The notes: generated by a model from the letters alone, not told the origin. 64,000 bases of DNA from Amphiura filiformis (GCF_039555335.1 NC_092637.1:46207613-46271612); one strand, 5' to 3'. Shown: positions 1-12,603, numbered from the stretch's first letter. Translations and numbers: made by a program.

Positions 1-780
1 TGGATAATAGCTTTTACCTTAGATGGCTATAGAACTTTTAATAGCTCTGGTCTTTGTTTGCTTATATTGCTAAATCCTGTTCAAGTGGTGGGTTACCAGG
101 CATTGTATTTTGTACAGGTGTGCATAACCAACAATTAACACTGAGAGAACTTTCTTAAACCTCGTTGACTTGGGAATGATTTGAAATGACCGCCAATTAT
201 GACTGTTTGATATTTATTGCCAACAATGTGGAAAAAGAGACACATGTAAAAACGTAAAAAGCTATAATTTTGTTGAAGTAGCAAAGTTTAACACACCATA
301 AGCTCGCTTCTGGATATCGTTTGAAGTCAAATGATATACCATTTTTAAGTTTATGATGTTTATTTTTAAACACGAAATAAAACAAAATTGACCGGGGAGG
401 AATTTACGGCTCATTCGGCCGTGGACGGTCACAATTTGATGTTTCTACCAGTACTAATTTTTATCGATATGTAAAATTATTTTTACATCTTATTGTGTAT
501 AATGATATTATGTACATTGTGGTATTTTGTGAAGATGTATAAAATAATAATAATAATGATGATGAACAGAAAGAAAAAGGTGACATTTTGTTATTTTTAC
601 TGTATTCATATAAAAACTACATTGTAAGATTTACTCACTATGATGCTCTGCACAGTACTTAATACTCCGTTGGTGAGCGACAGGCGATTGGTATTTCACC
701 CAACGCAAGAAAAGGAGTCCTATCTGATTGGCTAGAAATCTATCGCTAGATCGCTCAGTGGTGAAGTACAAACTCAAAAT
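1..780. other. No gene recognised
   Basis: AT-rich sequence without a supportable exon. A short ATA/ATG microsatellite lies near 545-563. The stretch at about 658-765 holds GCGATTGGTATTT and its partial inverse, and resembles the foldback element at 8454-8587. Confidence 0.5.
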
Positions 781-789
781 GAGATGTAT

Positions 790-1245
790 TCAATTCAATT
801 GAAATCAATATTCTATTCTTTACGCAGATAAAGAGAGTGGCATAGTGTGTCGATATGTACATTGTGTTCCTTTATATAATTGTAATTCTCAAACCGTAGA
901 ATATATCACAATTTTGATGAACGATTTCAAAATCGTTATAGATAAAATGCAGTAAAATATATCCACAGCAAATAGCAATCCCCACTAATTAGTGTATTGC
1001 ATTTCCAGTTAGTGTATTGGAAACAAAACCTGGGTTTTACCTGACAACAAATCAAATTTTCTTGTAATGGCATTATCATATGGGGTACTGATCATGCGCA
1101 AATCGTAAAAAGGTAGAATAGAAACTCTGTGGCAGGCTCTGTGGTATCTCATATAGTGTAAATGGTTTGCTTGGCCTGAGTCGCTTGGCCTATCTCAAAC
1201 AAAATCACCATGCGTAGCTGTTGAAAAGATATAGGGATGATGACG
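790..1245. repeat. Dispersed repeat, copy 1
   Basis: This segment reads almost in parallel with 31660-32215. Shared blocks include TTGAAATCAATATT, AAAATGCAGTAAAA, ATCATATGGGGTACT and GCCTGAGTCGCT. No open frame is kept between the two copies, so it looks like a non-coding or decayed mobile element. The family is not identified. Confidence 0.75.
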
Positions 1246-1446
1246 CTGTGCCCTGTGCCTTACACAAAGTTTACATTTCCACTTCTAGCTTGAGAGTGCA
1301 CACCACAAAATACCGTATACGTTACCATGGTTACTGTGTAAAATAGCAGCCATTCAAATTGTTACAGACTGGGAAACTGATTACTACTCGCGAAGGTACC
1401 ACCATGTGTAGGGGTATAGCTTAGTAACAATTGAGCTGGTTTCAAT

Positions 1447-1655
1447 CGGGCTTCGCCCTCATCTAAATGTCATCTCACGCCTTCAGTGCGGACCTCCCTC
1501 CTTTGGTGCGGGCCCTTCCAGAGTGTCTTTGACAAAGACTAATGTTGAATATTCGTTCAACATTCGCCCTCGTCTATAAAATGTCATCTCACGCCTCCTT
1601 TGGTGCGGGCCCCTCCAGAGTGTCTTTGACAAAGACTAATGTTGAATATTCGTTC
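1447..1655. repeat. Direct tandem duplication of about 110 bp
   Basis: Two adjacent copies share TTTGGTGCGGGCCC, CAGAGTGTCTTTGACAAAG and ACTAATGTTGAATATTCGTT. The first copy has an extra short block after TCTCACGCC. The copies are nearly identical, so the duplication is recent. Confidence 0.85.
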
Positions 1656-1764
1656 TACAAGTCACATGATATCCAATCTTCTTATGACAAATCAAATGAA
1701 TGTTTGTTGACAAAAGAATCAATTGTGCATCTATTGACAACTTTATCACTTGTTAGAAGTTAAT

Positions 1765-2200
1765 ATGGGGCAGGGCGTAGGCAGCTTTCTTGGTGGGGGG
1801 GGTGCAAAATAAAATTTCAGGGGCACAGCTGAAAAAAATTGCAGTTGCAACATGCAATTTTTGTTTTTAGAGAGACTGCACATGTCTTTGAGCTTCCAAA
1901 AAGGATTCAATGGGACAATGTGCGCACGTAGCGTGCAAAAATTTTGAATTTGACACTATTTTTGCCCATAATTGTGATGAAAATGGTTTTATTGTGCAAT
2001 AATGTTGTATTTTACACTATTTTGGCCCATGATCGGGGTGAATTTTGATGGAAATGCCCCCAATCAGAACTCTTGCCCCCTGTTTCCCCCCAGAAAAATC
2101 CTACATTTACAAAAATTTCCACTTTTGCGGTAATTTTGCATAAAATTTGTTGATTTTGCCCCCCCTGAAATGCACTTTCCCCCTAATGCCCACCGCCACT
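1765..2200. repeat. GGCGTAG/GCCACTG-ended repeat
   Basis: The segment starts with GGGGCAGGGCGTAGGCAGC and ends near CCCACCGCCACTG, with G-rich then C-rich subterminal tracts. The same end style occurs at 25552-25711 and 53131-53489, so a related non-autonomous element is likely. No coding content was seen. Confidence 0.45.
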
Positions 2201-2330
2201 GTTGAATGAGCGCAACGGGCAAAAAAAATAGGGTCAACAATTCCGTCGTCAAAAAATATTTCCGTCAGTACATCAACAAGTTTGTATCCCTGGTTCCAAA
2301 AAGCTGGCTATACCACTGCTCCTATTACAT

Positions 2331-2470
2331 GCCACCCTCCCCAACACACCCCACCCTCCCCAACACACCACCCCCTCCCCAACACCCCCCCCCTCCCCAA
2401 CCCCCCCCCCTCCCCAACACACCCCACACCTCCCCAACACACCCCACCCCCTCCCCAACACACCCCACCC
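2331..2470. repeat. C-rich minisatellite
   Basis: Imperfect tandem copies of CCCTCCCCAACACACCCCAC and shorter variants. The proline-rich and glycine-rich frames across it are artefacts of the repeat. Confidence 0.9.
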
Positions 2471-2744
2471 ACATAGGTGAAATGTTATACGTTGTTGATA
2501 TATTTAATTCAAGCAATGGGTTATTTTAGGATTGCAAAAACAAAAACTCCCAGTGAAAAAGCCCCATATATCGTCAGCTTCTATACGCTTTTTGCCTTAG
2601 TCAATTTTTAGTAATTTTGAGAACAAAGTACAAAATATAGAAAAGAAAACGAGCAAGGTACACCAACTTGATGTGGGGAAACCTGTAAAATACAGACTAG
2701 ACAATATGCAGGGGGGGGGCAAAACCAGCAAATGTAGGCATAAG

Positions 2745-2925
2745 AAGTAGGCAAAGTTCGATAGCCAAAAATTACCAGTTCCAAGGCTCACAAAAGTGCT
2801 AAACCTGCAAAAACAACAAGGATCAATGATGTAAATCACTGTGCACACTCGGTAAACCAAACAACCAATGTAGGTACCAAAACAGGCAAAGTTCGATGGC
2901 CAAAAATGGCCAATTTCAGAGCCCA
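2745..2925. repeat. Imperfect direct repeat, about 134 bp apart
   Basis: GGCAAAGTTCGAT followed by GGCCAAAAAT-like sequence occurs at about 2750 and again at about 2885. A 141-residue minus-strand frame at 2597-3022 covers both copies and shows the same internal repetition, so it is probably not a protein. Confidence 0.6.
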
Positions 2926-3214
2926 CAGAAGTGTCAGCAAAACAGTACACAATAACCTGGAGCAGACAAACAAAACCAAACAGACAAAAAACAAAATATA
3001 GTTCAAGCATGCATTGAAACATATTTATTCATCAATCTTTGCACAAGAACAAATGGTAATGATACAAATTAAAAGGGAATAATCCGAAATAATTAAGGTG
3101 ATTAGGTAACTGATGGATGTTTGAACCACATTTTGTTCTTTGTTATCAAAATTACAAAAAATTACTCCGGCAATCATTGGCAATTAGCGTAGCAGGCTGA
3201 CGATATATGCATGT

Positions 3215-3420
3215 GTTTAGTGTATTTTGTCGTACAAGCTGTATCAAAATGATTGGTACCCATCATTGATAATGGATGAGTCTGACACATCAAAATCCAA
3301 CCTAAGATCCAAATAATTTGTAAATAAATTGTATAACAAGTCATAAACTATACATTCTGGACATTAATACAAGAGTATCCGATCTTCCATATGGAAGAGG
3401 TAGGCTTTTGCGAGCCAGAG
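3215..3420. repeat. Dispersed repeat shared with 30425-31010
   Basis: GTACAAGCTGTA, TTTGACACATCAAAAT-like and ATAAGTCATA blocks occur here in the same order as at 30425-31010. There the sequence is interrupted by a separate inverted-repeat element. The function is unknown. Confidence 0.7.
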
Positions 3421-3703
3421 ACCAGTGGACATGGTAATGCGGAAAAAAGGAAAAATAAAGGAGAAGGTACATGGACGGGTCACGGGATTATGATAACGGG
3501 TGAGCACGTCCGCAGACACGCTATGAGAGAACGGAATAAATACGGGAAAAAGATGTGTGTTGTATAGTAAATAACACGGAAACGGAAGAAACTGAAAAGA
3601 AAGGAAAAAAGGAAATATAAGAAGAGACAGATTTAGATAAATAAAATGTACATTTTCAATGATTTTACCTGTTCAAACGCTCCCGTTTACTCATCTAGCG
3701 GGG

Positions 3704-3732
3704 ACCCGCGCGAAGCGCGGGTATCCTGCTAG
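3704..3732 (+). mobile_element. Helitron-type 3' terminus
   Basis: A GC-rich hairpin (ACCCGCGCGAAGCGCGGGT, 3704-3722) stands six bases before CTAG, which is followed by T. A short stem about 10 nt before CTRR, inserted ahead of T, is the usual 3' end of Helitrons. No Rep/helicase frame and no certain 5' TC end were found, so this would be a non-autonomous copy of unknown length, presumably extending to lower coordinates. Confidence 0.6.
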
Positions 3733-3837
3733 TATTACCAAAAAATTATCCACATGCCATGTGGATAATGGCATCGGGGTTTAGTAATTTTGCATCCCAT
3801 AAGTGTAGCTCTCAGCATCGAAGGCGCATTGTCATTT

Positions 3838-3882
3838 GTTTTGCCCTCAAATCAGGGAAATAATTTACTGGGTAGACAGCTG
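3838..3882 (+). repeat. Short dispersed repeat shared with the peptide gene 3' flank
   Basis: TTTTGCCCTCAAATCAGGG followed by AATAATTTACTGGGT closely matches 37556-37607, just downstream of the cysteine-rich peptide gene. Confidence 0.6.
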
Positions 3883-4172
3883 TAATTAATGGCATCCATG
3901 CATATGGATTTTGTAGTCTTGTTTTTGTGATAAAATCTCCTATATTCATTTTCTATAATAGGCCTACTCAACTAAATTTAGAACCAAAAAGTAATAAAAA
4001 TGTTCCCGCTTATCCCGCCAAATATTTCTCATATTGATATACAATATGAATTGTAATATCACATTTACTAATATATATAAAAAGAAGCGGCTGATTTTAT
4101 CCATAAAAACCATTAAATTTATAATACTTAATTCAGATTTTTTTTTTTCTGTGAACAACAACAGTATATGAA

Positions 4173-4888
4173 GAGCTTTGTTGCAAAACCCCTTACATCC
4201 GGATCCACTTTTGACTTTTTGCGAAAAACTAATTGTGCAAGTATTACTGGTTCGATTTGATTAATTTTGGTTTGGATAAAGTGTTGATGAATAGCAACTA
4301 AAAGAATAGGTTTGGTACAATTTTCAAGCCTTCCTATTTATTTTATCATATCTTTTATATGGCGCCTTTTGTGGATGTAAGGGCTTTCGCAACAAACTAA
4401 ATTTACCCCTTTTCTAGAAACCACCTTTACAATTATATTTGAGTCCATTTGTTTGCACTACTTTATGTAACTTGACTAATGCTTTCAAAATCAAAAAGAA
4501 AAATTTAAATATCTCATTTACTTTTTTAATTATGAATTTTTAATTAAATTCGGGAAAATTGCATTTTTTGAGTATTTCCGAAGCTACACCTTTTGTTAAT
4601 TAAAATGATTTTATTCAAAAATAGTGACCCAAAAACAGGTCCCTAATAGGTAAAGAACATTTCATGCTACTAGTATACATCAAAAAATTAAAACAAAACA
4701 AGTCTATATTCATTTTATGTTCAGATTTCCGGAAATTCCCTAAGATTTCCCAAACGGGAAATGTACGATATCTCCGGAAGGGAAGGTCGTATGAAGGTCA
4801 AACAACCACCAAAATGTGTATTTTTACCCACACTATAATATCATGCCAATAACTAAAAGTGGATGTAAGGGTTTTTGAAACAGAGCTC
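4173..4888. mobile_element. Inverted-repeat element, GAGCTTTGTTGC ends
   Basis: The left end carries CCCCTTACATCC and CCACTTTT. The right end carries AAAAGTGGATGTAAGGG and closes with GAGCTC. A further inverted copy of the end (GGATGTAAGGGCTTTCGCAA) lies at about 4372-4392, so the element is compound or partly duplicated. No transposase was seen. Confidence 0.65.
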
Positions 4889-5084
4889 CATTATGTTCTG
4901 TGCATTGAGAATGTTTATAGACGTAAATTTTTTTCTAGGCCAAATCTGTCTCATTCGAAGGAACTCATCGCTTAAGTTGGTTTTTGCGGAATATCAATTT
5001 TAAACGTCTTTTTTTCTCAAAAAAAAAGAGAGTCATTTTCATTGTCATACTGGTGAGCTGCGTATCTAACACAAACATACACCC

Positions 5085-5392
5085 ATCCCTGTTTGTAAAT
5101 ACCTCCAAACGAGGATCTCGACTTAACGAGGATCTAATTACCGAGGACTCACACACCCGTTTTTACACCGTGGACCTCATACAGACAACTTACTATCCAA
5201 CTGTGACCCGTCCTATACCCCCTGTGGGGGACCTATCTTATATGCTATCTTATATGCATATTTGCATCATTTACGTCATCCTGGTCATAGTAACAAACCG
5301 AGGACGTCCTCGTTTGGAGGTGTGTCCTCCTTGTATGGTGTGTGTATCCATATGTAGGTCCTCGTTTGGAGGCATTTACAAACGCACATAAG
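5085..5392. repeat. Foldback repeat with CCTCCAAACGAGGA arms
   Basis: TTTGTAAATACCTCCAAACG near 5091 is answered by CGTTTGGAGGCATTTACAAA near 5370, with a further inverted copy near 5308. Frames across it are not conserved. Confidence 0.65.
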
Positions 5393-6880
5393 GTAACGAT
5401 GTTGGAAAAAGCTTGATATTTAAAGCTATAATGTACGATCTTATAATATGAAATTGTTTTTTTTGAAGCAGCGCCCGCAGGCGATGCTTCCCTATTTAAT
5501 TTCACCGAAATGGCTTGCATACGATAGGTGATATGCCTCAACTTTTGTTGATACACCATTCAAAATACATACGATAATCGAGCTCAAATGAGATCGAAAC
5601 ATGCCCCTTCTTCTCCCACACAGGTGAAAAGGTAACGTTGCTACCTGCCGATTGGCTGAAAAGAAGTTTTCATTATCAATTGGCCCAATCAGCAATATTG
5701 TTAGAATAATTTCACCACGCAAAACAAATTGGGGTGAATCATTTGCAAAGCTCCATTCTGATTGGTGATTAAAGTGAAAATATCATGTAATTGGCCAATC
5801 AGAGAAGTTTCTCTGGTTCAGCACATCCATCATTATGTTTTCCTTCTCCCATTAATGCATTTATTAGTTATATTAGATATTACATAATATAATTTAAATT
5901 TCGTATTTTCTATTCGCTATTTTTTCCAGCGCAATTTGCTATTTTATTTGCTATCCCTCATAGACTGTAATTATGTAAGTTGTAGAGTATATTGATACCA
6001 TTTTTGGAAATTCAGAAAATTTGGCCAACAATTTTAAAATTTCAAAGCATTTTCATACCTTTTTGGACATTCACCCTTAGGCCGAATTTCGATCTAAAAC
6101 CACTTTTCTACACCGATCACGTGTCCTAAAGTCTTTTGACACCATTTTTAGACATTTGAAAATTGTTGCCCAAAAATTTTTAAACAGTTTATTTCGCTGA
6201 ATTTCAATCTAAAACCACTTTCCTACACCAATCACATACTATTATGTAACACTATTATTATTTATTATTTATTACACGGGCTGAGGCAGCCTGATTATCT
6301 TTTAGATAAATTACATACATTTTGTGTGAAAACTGAAGTATCATAATTATGTATATAAAAGAATCTATGAATATTAACTGTACATCATATATCCTATTCA
6401 CGATACACAATCGAGGTACAATTGATCTGATTTAGAAGACAGAATATTTGATTTAGATTTTATATCCACCCCATTCTCTCAACGAATGTCTAAAATTGTT
6501 TTTTTTTGTCAAGAAATTTCGAATGTCAAAAAATGTTGTCAAACTTGATGACTCAAGGACAGGTGTAGGGTGTAGAAATGTGGTTTTAGGTAAAAATATT
6601 GCAAAATAAGAATTTCTAATAATGTCAAATAATGGAGAAATCCGCTCTCAACTAAATTGATATTAAGGGTGTTGACTCTTACTAACGTTGTTCATTGTTA
6701 TGCAAATGAAACAGTTTACGCCTTCTACACAGATATTCTTCTTGTTACTTATCCCCATTCCACGTGCATCATGGTCGTTTCTATACAGTTGAATGAGCAT
6801 GAAAAGAATCTTCCGCACGACTATACAGTGCGAAATAAATATCGTATTTGTATACTCATGAATGGAATGAACTAGAAGCT
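5393..6880. other. No gene recognised
   Basis: Mostly AT-rich unique sequence. At 5400-5450 there is a stretch (GGAAAAAGCTTGATATTTAA) repeated at about 8826-8870. The stretch at about 6000-6230 holds two diverged copies of a CTAAAACCACTTT-CTACACC block. No supportable exon was found. Confidence 0.45.
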
Positions 6881-8215
6881 TTACACCAACTATGCTCAAG
6901 CATATAGACAAGCTGTGAATGACCAGAAGACTGGAAAAAACAGGAGTTTGTGATGTTATTCAAGTCTGGGGACCCCCAAGCAATGTTCCAACTACACCCG
7001 GCAACTACAGGACCATCGCACGCATCAGCCATATACCAGCAAAGTTCTCTTGATGATCATTATACATCGCCTGAAAGCAAAACTGGAGCAAGAACTACCA
7101 GAAGAACAAGCTGCTTACAGGAAAGGACGAGGAACCAGAGACATGTTAGCATGCCTTCAGATACTGATGGAGAAAATACTTGGAATAAGTGAAGAAGTCT
7201 TTGTCATGTTCATTGATTATTCAAAGGCATTTGACTCAGTCAGCCATGTTAAACTGTTTGCTGCAATGGAAGAAATGGGCTTCCCAGTACATCTTGTGTC
7301 TCTGCTACAATATCTGTATGTAAACCAGAGAAGAAAGATCAGGTGAAATGGTGAAAATACAGATGAGTTCAGCATGACCAAAGGTGTGAGACAGGGTTGC
7401 ATTGCGTCACCATATCTTTTCGTGACATACACAGAGAAAGCGATGAGGGATGCTGATGTAGATACTTATGGCATCAAAGTAGGAGGCATACCAATCTCAA
7501 GCCTTCGTTATGCAGACGACATCGCACTCCTTGAAACATCAGTAGAGGACATCGAAAAATTAGCAACAGCAATAGATGGAGAAGAAGTAAAACAGGTCGA
7601 CCACTTCAAGTATCTGGGCTCGGTAAAACATCAAATGCAAATTGCACGGCTGACATCAAAGCCAGGATTGGAATGCATGCCAAAGGAAGAATGATCGAAC
7701 TTCAGGATTTGTGGAATGATTGAAACCTTCCAACAGAACTGAAAATAAAACTGATCAAGATACTGGTATGGAGTGTACTCCTTTATGTCCTGGAGGGCTG
7801 GACTATGACCAAAGCAGATGAGAACCGGGTGCATGCTGCTGAAATGTGGTTCTGGAGAAGAATGCTAAACATCAGTTGGAAGGAGAGAAGAACAAACAGA
7901 AGCATCCTTGAGGAACTTGGTGTGAAGAGACAGCTGCTTGGAGAGTTGGTGACAAGAAAGCTAACCTACCTTGGTCACATCCTTAGAGGAAGTGGCAGTG
8001 CATTAACACTCCAGATAATAGAAGGAAAAGTTGAAGGGAGAAGGAGGAGAGGAAGACAGAAGAAACAATGGTTTGACAACATCAAAGAATGGACAGGAAT
8101 GAGCCTAGTGCAAGCCAAGCGTCTAGCTCAAAACAGAACAGCTTGGAAGAAGGAGATAAGGAGATGCAGCCAGATGGTAACCAATCGTCATTAGTGACGG
8201 TGGCCGAAGAAGAAG
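6880..8215 (+). pseudogene. Broken non-LTR retrotransposon (LINE) reverse transcriptase
   Basis: The plus strand carries consecutive reverse transcriptase motifs: the finger segment EEQAAYRKGRGTRD, motif A FIDYSKAFDSV near 7210, GVRQGC near 7380 and the catalytic box YADDIALL near 7510. After these comes the basic C-terminal tail (GRRRRGRQKKQW) typical of RTE-like and related LINEs. An in-frame stop at 7344-7346 and a frame change between about 7694 and 7805 break it. The endonuclease half is absent, as expected of a 5'-truncated copy. It ends in GAAGAAGAAG just after the last stop. It is a dead mobile-element copy, and the exact clade would need a tree. Confidence 0.85.
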
Positions 8216-8453
8216 AAATGTAATGTGCGAAATAATGAAGATTCAAAATTTTGAAAGTCCAAAGATGGTCTCAAATTACTTAAGTACTCATGATCGATGC
8301 AGAAAAATGATTACAAATGTAATATTCAACGTAAAAAAATGAATATCTAATCTCTAATTTTAAGCCAACTTCACCGTGCTAATACAAATGCACATAATCA
8401 TATTTTCAACTATATACAACATCTGTTGTTTTGAAGTTTTACAAACTAAAGTT

Positions 8454-8587
8454 GAATTTATACTGCATCGCTTAGCGATAGCGATTGGTTTTTAGCCAAT
8501 GAGGTAAAGCATTTTTGGTGCGTTTGGAAAAGCGTGCTACCTTATTGGTCAAATACCAATCGCTCATCGATGGAGTATAAATTCAGG
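8454..8587. repeat. Foldback element with GAATTTATACT ends
   Basis: The left arm runs from TTGAATTTATACTGCATCG through GCGATTGGTTTTTAGCCAAT. The right arm is its near complement, ending GGAGTATAAATTC. The arms are about 50 bases each. A related sequence lies at 658-765. Confidence 0.7.
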
Positions 8588-9125
8588 TGAAAAGGTAACG
8601 TTTTGGGAAAATGCTTGATGCAGTATTCTAGAATAGATAAAAAGTCTGGCTGTAATAAAAGAGAAATAAAATACGAATACTCATGTCGTTTTCAATATTT
8701 GTTACAAACTCGTATACTTCATATCTAACATAAACCCACCTGTTGTCTTCAATACTTGTTACAAACTGGTATACTACATATCTAACACACACACGCCCAC
8801 CCCACAGTTGAAAAATAACTTTTTGGAAAAAGCTTGATATTTAAAGCCATAATGTACGATCTTACATCAAATTGGTTATAAATAATGTTTATTCAAACCT
8901 GATTGTTTGGCAAGCTATTTGAAAATGGAATCAGCCAAATTCGTTGTGTTTGTCAGATGTCAGCGCAAGTTATTTGACAGAATGTTATATTCAGACATTA
9001 GGTCCCACATATGTTAAACTAAACTGGCCTCAAAAAGAAACTTATAATTTTTCACAAGGTCATATCTTAAAATCCTGTAAATAAAAATGAACAAAAATTA
9101 CACACAGAATTACTTCAATACTCTA
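8588..9125. other. No gene recognised; repeat fragments
   Basis: It contains the block shared with 5400-5450 (GGAAAAAGCTTGATATTTAA, about 8826) and two copies of ACAAACTSGTATACT (8704 and 8762). Nothing coding was seen. Confidence 0.4.
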
Positions 9126-9129
9126 TCAC

Positions 9130-9370
9130 AGCTAACTTCTACCAGTACTGGGCCAGTAATAAGCCGCTTTATCACTCGCCCAGTACTAGCACCAGTACTG
9201 GGCTAGAAAAAGTCAGCGCTAGCACTGGGCAAGACAAAGTCGGCTAGTACTGGGCAACTACTAGCGCGCTACGTATTTGGCTCGCAATTGTGCCGGATCA
9301 GTGCCAAGTGCTAGCCGACTTCAACTGGCCCAGTAATTATTTCACCAGATCTGACCAAGTACTTGTTGGT
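9130..9370. repeat. CCAGTACTGGGC-rich repeat
   Basis: The palindromic word CCAGTACTGGGC and close variants recur in both orientations together with GCTAGCAC blocks. The same word set occurs at 27640-27795. This is probably a decayed element with repeated subterminal motifs. Confidence 0.55.
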
Positions 9371-10224
9371 GACGCGCTCATACTAGCAAAACACTTCCAA
9401 TCAATTATGTTTTGAGTTTTTTCACCCGTTTCACCATGTTCACGCGTCTGGTTTTGAAGCCAGTTTTTAGGCTTTTAAATAATATTAGAACTTCCTCGTT
9501 GTGGATATGAATTACAGGCCCCGATGCTGAGCCTTCGTATGATATAAATGGCAACTTTTTTTTTAAAAGCAATTTATATTTAAAAAAAAAAACAAGCCTG
9601 GCCTTGCCAAGCCTCATGCATACGCATTATGCATAGCAATGCACGAATACCAGGCCTACGTCTACATGTCTATTCCAACTTGTACTGTATAAATTATGTA
9701 ACACCATATTTTTGAAAGTTTGAGTAGGCCTAAATAAGGAATCAGTACAATGAGAGTTGTAAATTGTAACGGCCTTCAAAAAAATGATACGGTAGGCCTA
9801 CATGCCTTGTGTGTAGCTGAAATGCAATTTATTTGGATCATCTTAGGCCTAGGCCTATCAGTTTAACGGTTTCGATCAGTGTTCTTTCTCAGTGAAAAAG
9901 CAAGTGCAAGGCAATTTTAGAGCTAGGCCATAGGCCTTATTTGTAAATTAAAAAAATCCATTTTATAGGCTAGGCCATATTTTAATTTAAAGGTGTGAAT
10001 CGGAAATTTCACTATCTCTTTTTTGTCAATGTTAAGCCTTTTTCTAACACTAGTCTTTATAATTTTTTACTTTTTAAAAAAACGATGTGGGGTTTTAGAC
10101 TGATGGGGTTCCGACAAAAAATAATTTTTACTAAAAGTCGTTTTTTAATTGAAAGGGTTGCTTTTTATGAAAAGAAGCCTTTTTCTAAAAAATACGCTTT
10201 ATAAAAAAAAAAGTAGGCCTAACC
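9371..10224. other. No gene recognised
   Basis: AT-rich sequence with several AGGCCTA motifs. The last 150 bases grade into the minisatellite that follows. Confidence 0.4.
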
Positions 10225-12505
10225 TTTTTTCTAAAATGCCATCTTTTTTAATCTAAGTCGTTTTTGTTATGCCCCTGTGTTTAGCGGGGTTTCGGACTGA
10301 CATGGTTTCAGAGTTTTGGGGTTCTGCCGAAAAGGAAGTCTTGCTTTTTTGTTTTCTGAAATGACATCTTTAAAAAATCGCCTTTTTCTGAAAATGATGT
10401 CTTTAAAAAAAGTTGCCTTTTCCCTGAAATGACGTCTTTAAAAAGTCACATTTTTTAAAAATATCTTTGAAAAAATCACTTTTTTTTCTGAAATGACGTC
10501 TTTTTACTAAAGTCGCCTTTTTTCTGAAATGACGTCTTTTTTAAAAAGTTTCTTATTTACTGAAATGTCATCTTTTTAAAAAAAGTCGCATTTTCCCTAA
10601 AATGACGTCTTTAAAAAGTCACATTTTTCTGAAATGGCGTCTTTATTTAAAGTTGCCTTTCTGAAATGTCTGCTTTTTTTTCCTGACATGACGTCTTTAA
10701 AAAACTCAAATTTTTTCTGAAATGACGTCTTTTTAAAAAAGTCGCTTTTTTCTGATATTTATCATTTGACGTCAAAAAGTCGCTTTTTTTCTGAAATGAC
10801 GTCTTTAAAAAAGCCATTTATTACTGCAATGAGGTCTTTTTAAAAAGTCACCTTTTTCTGAAATGGCGTCTTAAAAAGTCATTTTCTTCTGAAATGATGT
10901 CTTTTAAAAAAAGTCACGTTTTTTCGAAATGTCTTTTTTCAAACAGCCGCCTTTTTCTGAAATGTCTTTAAAAAGTCGCCTTTTTCTGAAATTACATCTT
11001 TTAAAATAAAAAGTAGCCTTTTTCTTCAAATGACATCTTTTTAAAAAAGTCACCTTTTCTCTGAAATGTCTTTTAAAAGGTCACTTTTTCTGAAATGACA
11101 TCTTTTTAAAGTCACCCTTTTTCCTGAAATGTCCTTTTAAAAAGTCGCATTTTTCTGAAATGGCATCTTTATAAAAAGTCACATTTTTTTCTGAAATGTC
11201 TTTTTAAAAAAGTTGCTTTTTTACGAAATGTCTTTTTAAAACAGCTGCCTATTTCTGAAATGTCTTTTAAAAAGTCACCCTTTTCTGAAATGACATCTTT
11301 TAAAATAAAACTAGCCTTTTTACTCAAACGACATCTTTTTAAAAAGTTACCTTTTTCTGAAATGTCTTTTAAAAAGATCCTTTTTTCTGAAATGTCTTTT
11401 AAAATAGCCGCCTTTTTCTAAAATGTCTTTAAAAAAAGTCTCCTTTTTCTGAAATGACATCTTTTAAAATAAAAAGTAGCCTTTTTCTCAAATGACATTT
11501 TTAAAAAAGTCACCTTTTTTCTGAAACGTCTTTTTAAAAAAAGGTCGCTTTTTCTGAAATGACGTCTTTTAAAAAGGTCACCTTTTTCTGAAATGACGTC
11601 TTTTTAAAAATGACATCTTTCCAAAAAAGCCGCCTTTTCTAAAATGGCGTATTTAAAAAAAATTCGCCTTTTTATGAAATGACATCTTGTTTATAAATGA
11701 AACCTTTTTTCTAAAATGACATCTTTTTAAAATGTCAACCTTTTTTCTGAAATGACGTCTCTTTTTAAAAAGGTCGCCTTTTTTCTGAAATGATGTCTTT
11801 TAAAATAAAAACTAGCCTTTTTTCTAAAATGACATTTTTTAAAATAAAAAGTAGCCTTTTCCTCAAATGACATCTTTTTAAAAAAGTCACCTTTTTTCTA
11901 AAATGTCTTTTTTAAAAAAAGTTGCTTTTTCTGAAATGATGTCATTTTTAAAAAAAAAGGTTGCTCTTTCTGAAATGACGTCTTTTTAAAAAGGTCACCT
12001 TTTTCTGAAATGACGTCTTAAAAATGACATCTTTCCAAAAAAGACGCCTTTTTAAAATGGCGTATTTAAAAAAAAAATTCGCCTTTTTATGAAAAGACGT
12101 CTTTTAAAAAAAAAATGTAGCCTTTTTTCTGAAATGACGTCTTTTTTTTAAAAGTCACCTTTTCTAAAATAATGTCTTTTAAAACCACCTTTTTTTCTGG
12201 AATGACGTCTTTAAAAAGAGTCGCTTTTTTCTGAAATGACTTCTTTTTATATAAAAAGTCACCTATTTTTGAAATGTCTTTAAATATTTTTTTTTTTCTG
12301 AATAAAAAGTTGCCTTTTCTCAAATGACATCTTTTAAAAAAATCACCTTTACTGAAATGACATCCTTTTAAAAAAAGTCGCCTTTTTCTGAAATGCCGTC
12401 TTTATAAAAAGTAGTCTTTTTCTGAAATGACATCTTTGTAAAAAAAGTTCCTTTTCTGAAATTATGTCTTTTTAAATCAAATTTGTTTCTTTCTGAAATG
12501 ACTTT
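10225..12505. repeat. Minisatellite, unit about 30-40 bp
   Basis: Several dozen imperfect tandem copies of a unit close to CTGAAATGACGTCTTT, then an A-run, then AGTCGCCTTTTT. Length variation lies mainly in the T and A runs. It is flanked on both sides by TTCGGACTGAC blocks (about 10290 and 12508-12545). Lysine/phenylalanine-rich frames over it, for example 12087-12323 on the minus strand, are repeat artefacts. Confidence 0.95.
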
Positions 12506-12603
12506 CGGACTGACAGGGGTTCGGATTGACGGTGTTTCGGACTGACGGAGCAGACCCCACCACAAGTGCTCCTAAAAGCGCCCAAGGCAATTAGGGCAAT
12601 GTG

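Noticed and set aside
2597..3022. 141-residue minus-strand frame rich in Phe, Leu and Cys
   Set aside because: It covers an imperfect direct repeat and shows the same repetition in protein form. It has no domain or motif of a known family.
12087..12323. Lys/Phe-rich minus-strand frame
   Set aside because: It lies wholly inside the minisatellite and repeats with its unit.
10225..12505. CRISPR-like regular repeat pattern
   Set aside because: Units are contiguous imperfect repeats without unique spacers, and the genome is eukaryotic.
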